Shown here piece by piece: positions 62,487-64,000 of a stretch of DNA of 64,000 nucleotides. Each line of letters starts with the position of its first letter. The first letter of the stretch is position 1. The notes below the pieces were generated by a model that made no database searches, was not told where the DNA came from, and saw only the letters and a list, made by a program, of their open reading frames with translations. The DNA lies in assembly GCA_016713035.1 (NCBI GenBank), contig JADJPW010000003.1, positions 558,001 to 622,000 on the forward strand. Direction: 5' to 3'. A program made the position numbers and the translations under genes. Source of the stretch: Verrucomicrobiaceae bacterium. Its GTDB lineage: Bacteria > Verrucomicrobiota > Verrucomicrobiia > Verrucomicrobiales > Verrucomicrobiaceae.

Positions 62487-64000
62487 CTAGGGACTGAAAG
62501 CCCACTCCGGTGCGTTCAGCATGGCCCAGAGGATGTCTTCGAGGCGCTGGCGCCAAGCGGGATCGAGTTTGTCGGTGGCGGGGTCGCCTTTGCGAGCGGC
62601 GGCTTCTTGGGCCATGCGGACGGTGGTGGCTTCGCCGTCGAGGTGATTGGACCAGGAGACGTATTTTTCTCGGGAGCGGGTACTCTGAGGTTTAGAGTTT
62701 ACGGTTTCGAGTTTCGAGATCCGCGTGTCGTAGCCGGGCGTGAGGTGCTTCACATAGAGCTCTTTTTCCTCGGCGCTGGGGCGTCGGGTGAGGAGTTGCA
62801 GGTAGATGTTTTCGATGAGTTGCTCGACGCTTTGCTTCTTCAAGGCCATCTGCGTGATGCCATGGTCGTCACTGAGACGTGTGAGCCAAACACCGACGGT
62901 GCCATTGCTCAAAATGGCGGGCTGGAGGACGTTCGGGGCGGCGTCGCGGACGCTGGTGGGGTCCTGGCGGGCACCGCGCCATCCGAAGGCGCTCAAAACA
63001 TCGCCCACGGCCTGGATGCGCGGCAGACTGAGGCTGGGGCGGTCACGCTCATTGCTGGTGCTGGTGAGCATCCAGCTACGGCGAGGTTTGCCCATGTGAA
63101 TGGCGTTTTTGAGGTCGCGGGTGTTGTCGATGTCGAGGCAGACTTCTTCGGTTTTGAAGGGTTTGCCGGTGGCAGCGAAGAGGCTGTCCACGATCTGCTC
63201 GGCCATGAGGCGACGCGGCGCGGGGGCAGCAAAGACGGGGCTGGTTTCTTTGAGCTCGCTGTCGGTAGCACGCTGGTAGGCGTGGGAGGTCATGATGAGG
63301 CGGGCGAGGTGCTTCAAATCGTAGCCGCCACGCACGAACTCGCGTCCGAGATACTTGAGCAGCTCGGGATGCGAAGGTTTGCCCTTTTCCCAATCGGCGA
63401 CTGGCTCGACGATGCCACGGCCCATGAAGCGTGCCCACACGCGATTGGCCATGACCTGGGCGAAGCGTTCGTTTTGCGGCGCAGTGATGAGCGCGGCGAG
63501 TTGGTCGCGGGTGTTGGTGGGATCTTCGGCGAGCTTGGCGGCGGATTCGTCGCAGAACTCGGTGAGCGACCACTGCGGCGGCACTTTGGCACCCACTTTG
63601 AGTGTGATGTTGATGAGCGGCTTGCGGCCAGTCATTTTGAAACGATCTGGGCTGACACTGCTGGTGAGAGGCACGACGAGCTCCTTCGTATTGAGCATGG
63701 CGGCTATCTTGAATAAGTCCTCCTGCGTGCTCTTCGCGGCGGGAGCGTCGTGGCAGCGGGCGCACTTCATTTCCACGCCGAGGAAGGCCGCGCCGATGAT
63801 GGTCCCTTTCGCCGCCATGGGCACATCGTTCTGCGAGGCGGTGGCAAAGCCCGCGGGGCCGCCGAGGCGCTCGCTGCCCTTCATTTGCAGCAACTCGGTG
63901 ACGAAGAAGTCCATGGGCTTGTTGTCCCGCAGCGACTCATAGAGCCACCAGCGGAAGGGGCCGGTGTTGTTCAGCGTGGGATTGAGGATGTTCGGATTCT
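62487..64000 (-). CDS. DUF1549/DUF1553 domain protein, 5' truncated by window edge
   Basis: The minus-strand frame is open to the right edge, reading NPTLNNTGPFRWWLYESLRD before the Met at 63914, so the N-terminus and any cytochrome domain are outside. The visible part has the end of DUF1549 (FFVTELLQMKGSERLGGPAG, GVEMKCARCHDAP) and a complete DUF1553 (VMANRVWARFMGRGIVEPVA, LLKYLGREFVRGGYDLKHLA, LIMTSHAYQR, LLTRRPSAEEKELYVKHL). A repeat-derived segment lies at 62682-62720. The likely partner, a DUF1501 gene, is not next to it in the window. Confidence 0.93.
   Translation of the reverse strand, partial: NPNILNPTLNNTGPFRWWLYESLRDNKPMDFFVTELLQMKGSERLGGPAGFATASQNDVPMAAKGTIIGAAFLGVEMKCARCHDAPAAKSTQEDLFKIAAMLNTKELVVPLTSSVSPDRFKMTGRKPLINITLKVGAKVPPQWSLTEFCDESAAKLAEDPTNTRDQLAALITAPQNERFAQVMANRVWARFMGRGIVEPVADWEKGKPSHPELLKYLGREFVRGGYDLKHLARLIMTSHAYQRATDSELKETSPVFAAPAPRRLMAEQIVDSLFAATGKPFKTEEVCLDIDNTRDLKNAIHMGKPRRSWMLTSTSNERDRPSLSLPRIQAVGDVLSAFGWRGARQDPTSVRDAAPNVLQPAILSNGTVGVWLTRLSDDHGITQMALKKQSVEQLIENIYLQLLTRRPSAEEKELYVKHLTPGYDTRISKLETVNSKPQSTRSREKYVSWSNHLDGEATTVRMAQEAAARKGDPATDKLDPAWRQRLEDILWAMLNAPEWAFSP
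62682..62720. repeat. In-frame TTTAGAGTTT / TTTCGAGTTTCGAG repeat
   Basis: The sequence actctgaggtttagagttta, then cggtttcgagtttcgagat is a run of related GTTT(A/C)GAG words, read in frame on the minus strand as ISKLETVNSKPQSTRS. It sits in a loop of the DUF1553 domain between TPGYDTR and the conserved YVSWSNHLDGEAT block. Confidence 0.55.

Noticed and set aside
62240..62497. An 85-codon plus-strand frame in the gene-free stretch
   Set aside because: It is made mostly of the dispersed repeat and its translation shows no domain or conservation pattern.

Overview
The window (64 kb, GC-rich) looks like chromosomal DNA of a member of the Verrucomicrobiota, probably Verrucomicrobiales. This rests on protein families concentrated in Planctomycetes/Verrucomicrobia: DUF1501 proteins, DUF1549/DUF1553 proteins with a planctomycete-type cytochrome domain, 'membrane-bound dehydrogenase' propellers with a C-terminal CxxCH domain, and giant delta-60 / choice-of-anchor-D surface proteins ending in a DPDGDG segment. 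Start codons almost never have a Shine-Dalgarno motif. I saw no tRNA, rRNA or CRISPR array.

Layout. 1-1.6 kb: 3' part of a UvrD/Rep-type helicase. 1.8-5.4 kb: a three-gene cassette (circularly permuted ATP-grasp, alpha-E/DUF403, transglutaminase-like). 5.4-9.7 kb, minus strand: Gfo/Idh/MocA oxidoreductase, a DUF4230-like membrane protein, an unknown protein and clpX. 9.8-11.6 kb: GlsB-type membrane protein and a TolC-like outer-membrane lipoprotein. 11.8-13.5 kb: enolase followed by an FtsB/DivIC-like protein. 13.6-20.0 kb: an ABC ATPase and an 1865-residue ceramidase-LamG-propeller-cytochrome fusion, divergent from another propeller-cytochrome gene and a sodium:solute symporter (20.2-24.8 kb). 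25-33.2 kb: a 2.6-2.7 thousand residue delta-60 surface protein with an apparent frameshift near its C-terminus. 33.3-37.4 kb: an amidohydrolase/class III aminotransferase fusion and small membrane proteins, two of which form a divergent paralogous pair. 37.4-52.5 kb: two divergent clusters (metallophosphatase, sulfatase, DUF1501, heme dehydrogenase on minus; DUF1549/1553 cytochrome protein, propeller, S23 four-helix-bundle gene, DUF1501, sialidase-like on plus). 52.5-60.8 kb: a 2772-residue kelch/choice-of-anchor-D protein. 60.9-62.1 kb: a flavin-dependent halogenase-like protein. 62.5-64 kb: a partial DUF1549/1553 protein.

How it fits together. Most of the 14-52 kb region encodes exported enzymes and c-type cytochrome proteins that fit breakdown of complex, probably sulfated or amidated, organic matter at the cell envelope, with a symporter for uptake; substrates cannot be read from the sequence.

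The most unusual layer is a population of short palindromic repeats of at least six sequence types. Several lie in frame inside secreted-protein genes. One type forms imperfect inverted repeats of about 41 bp bounding a ~600-bp unit that contains only an S23/IVP-family four-helix-bundle gene, and its right repeat supplies a candidate start codon for the next gene. This resembles the intervening sequences of some 23S rRNA genes but sits in a protein-coding cluster, and is the best candidate here for an undescribed system.
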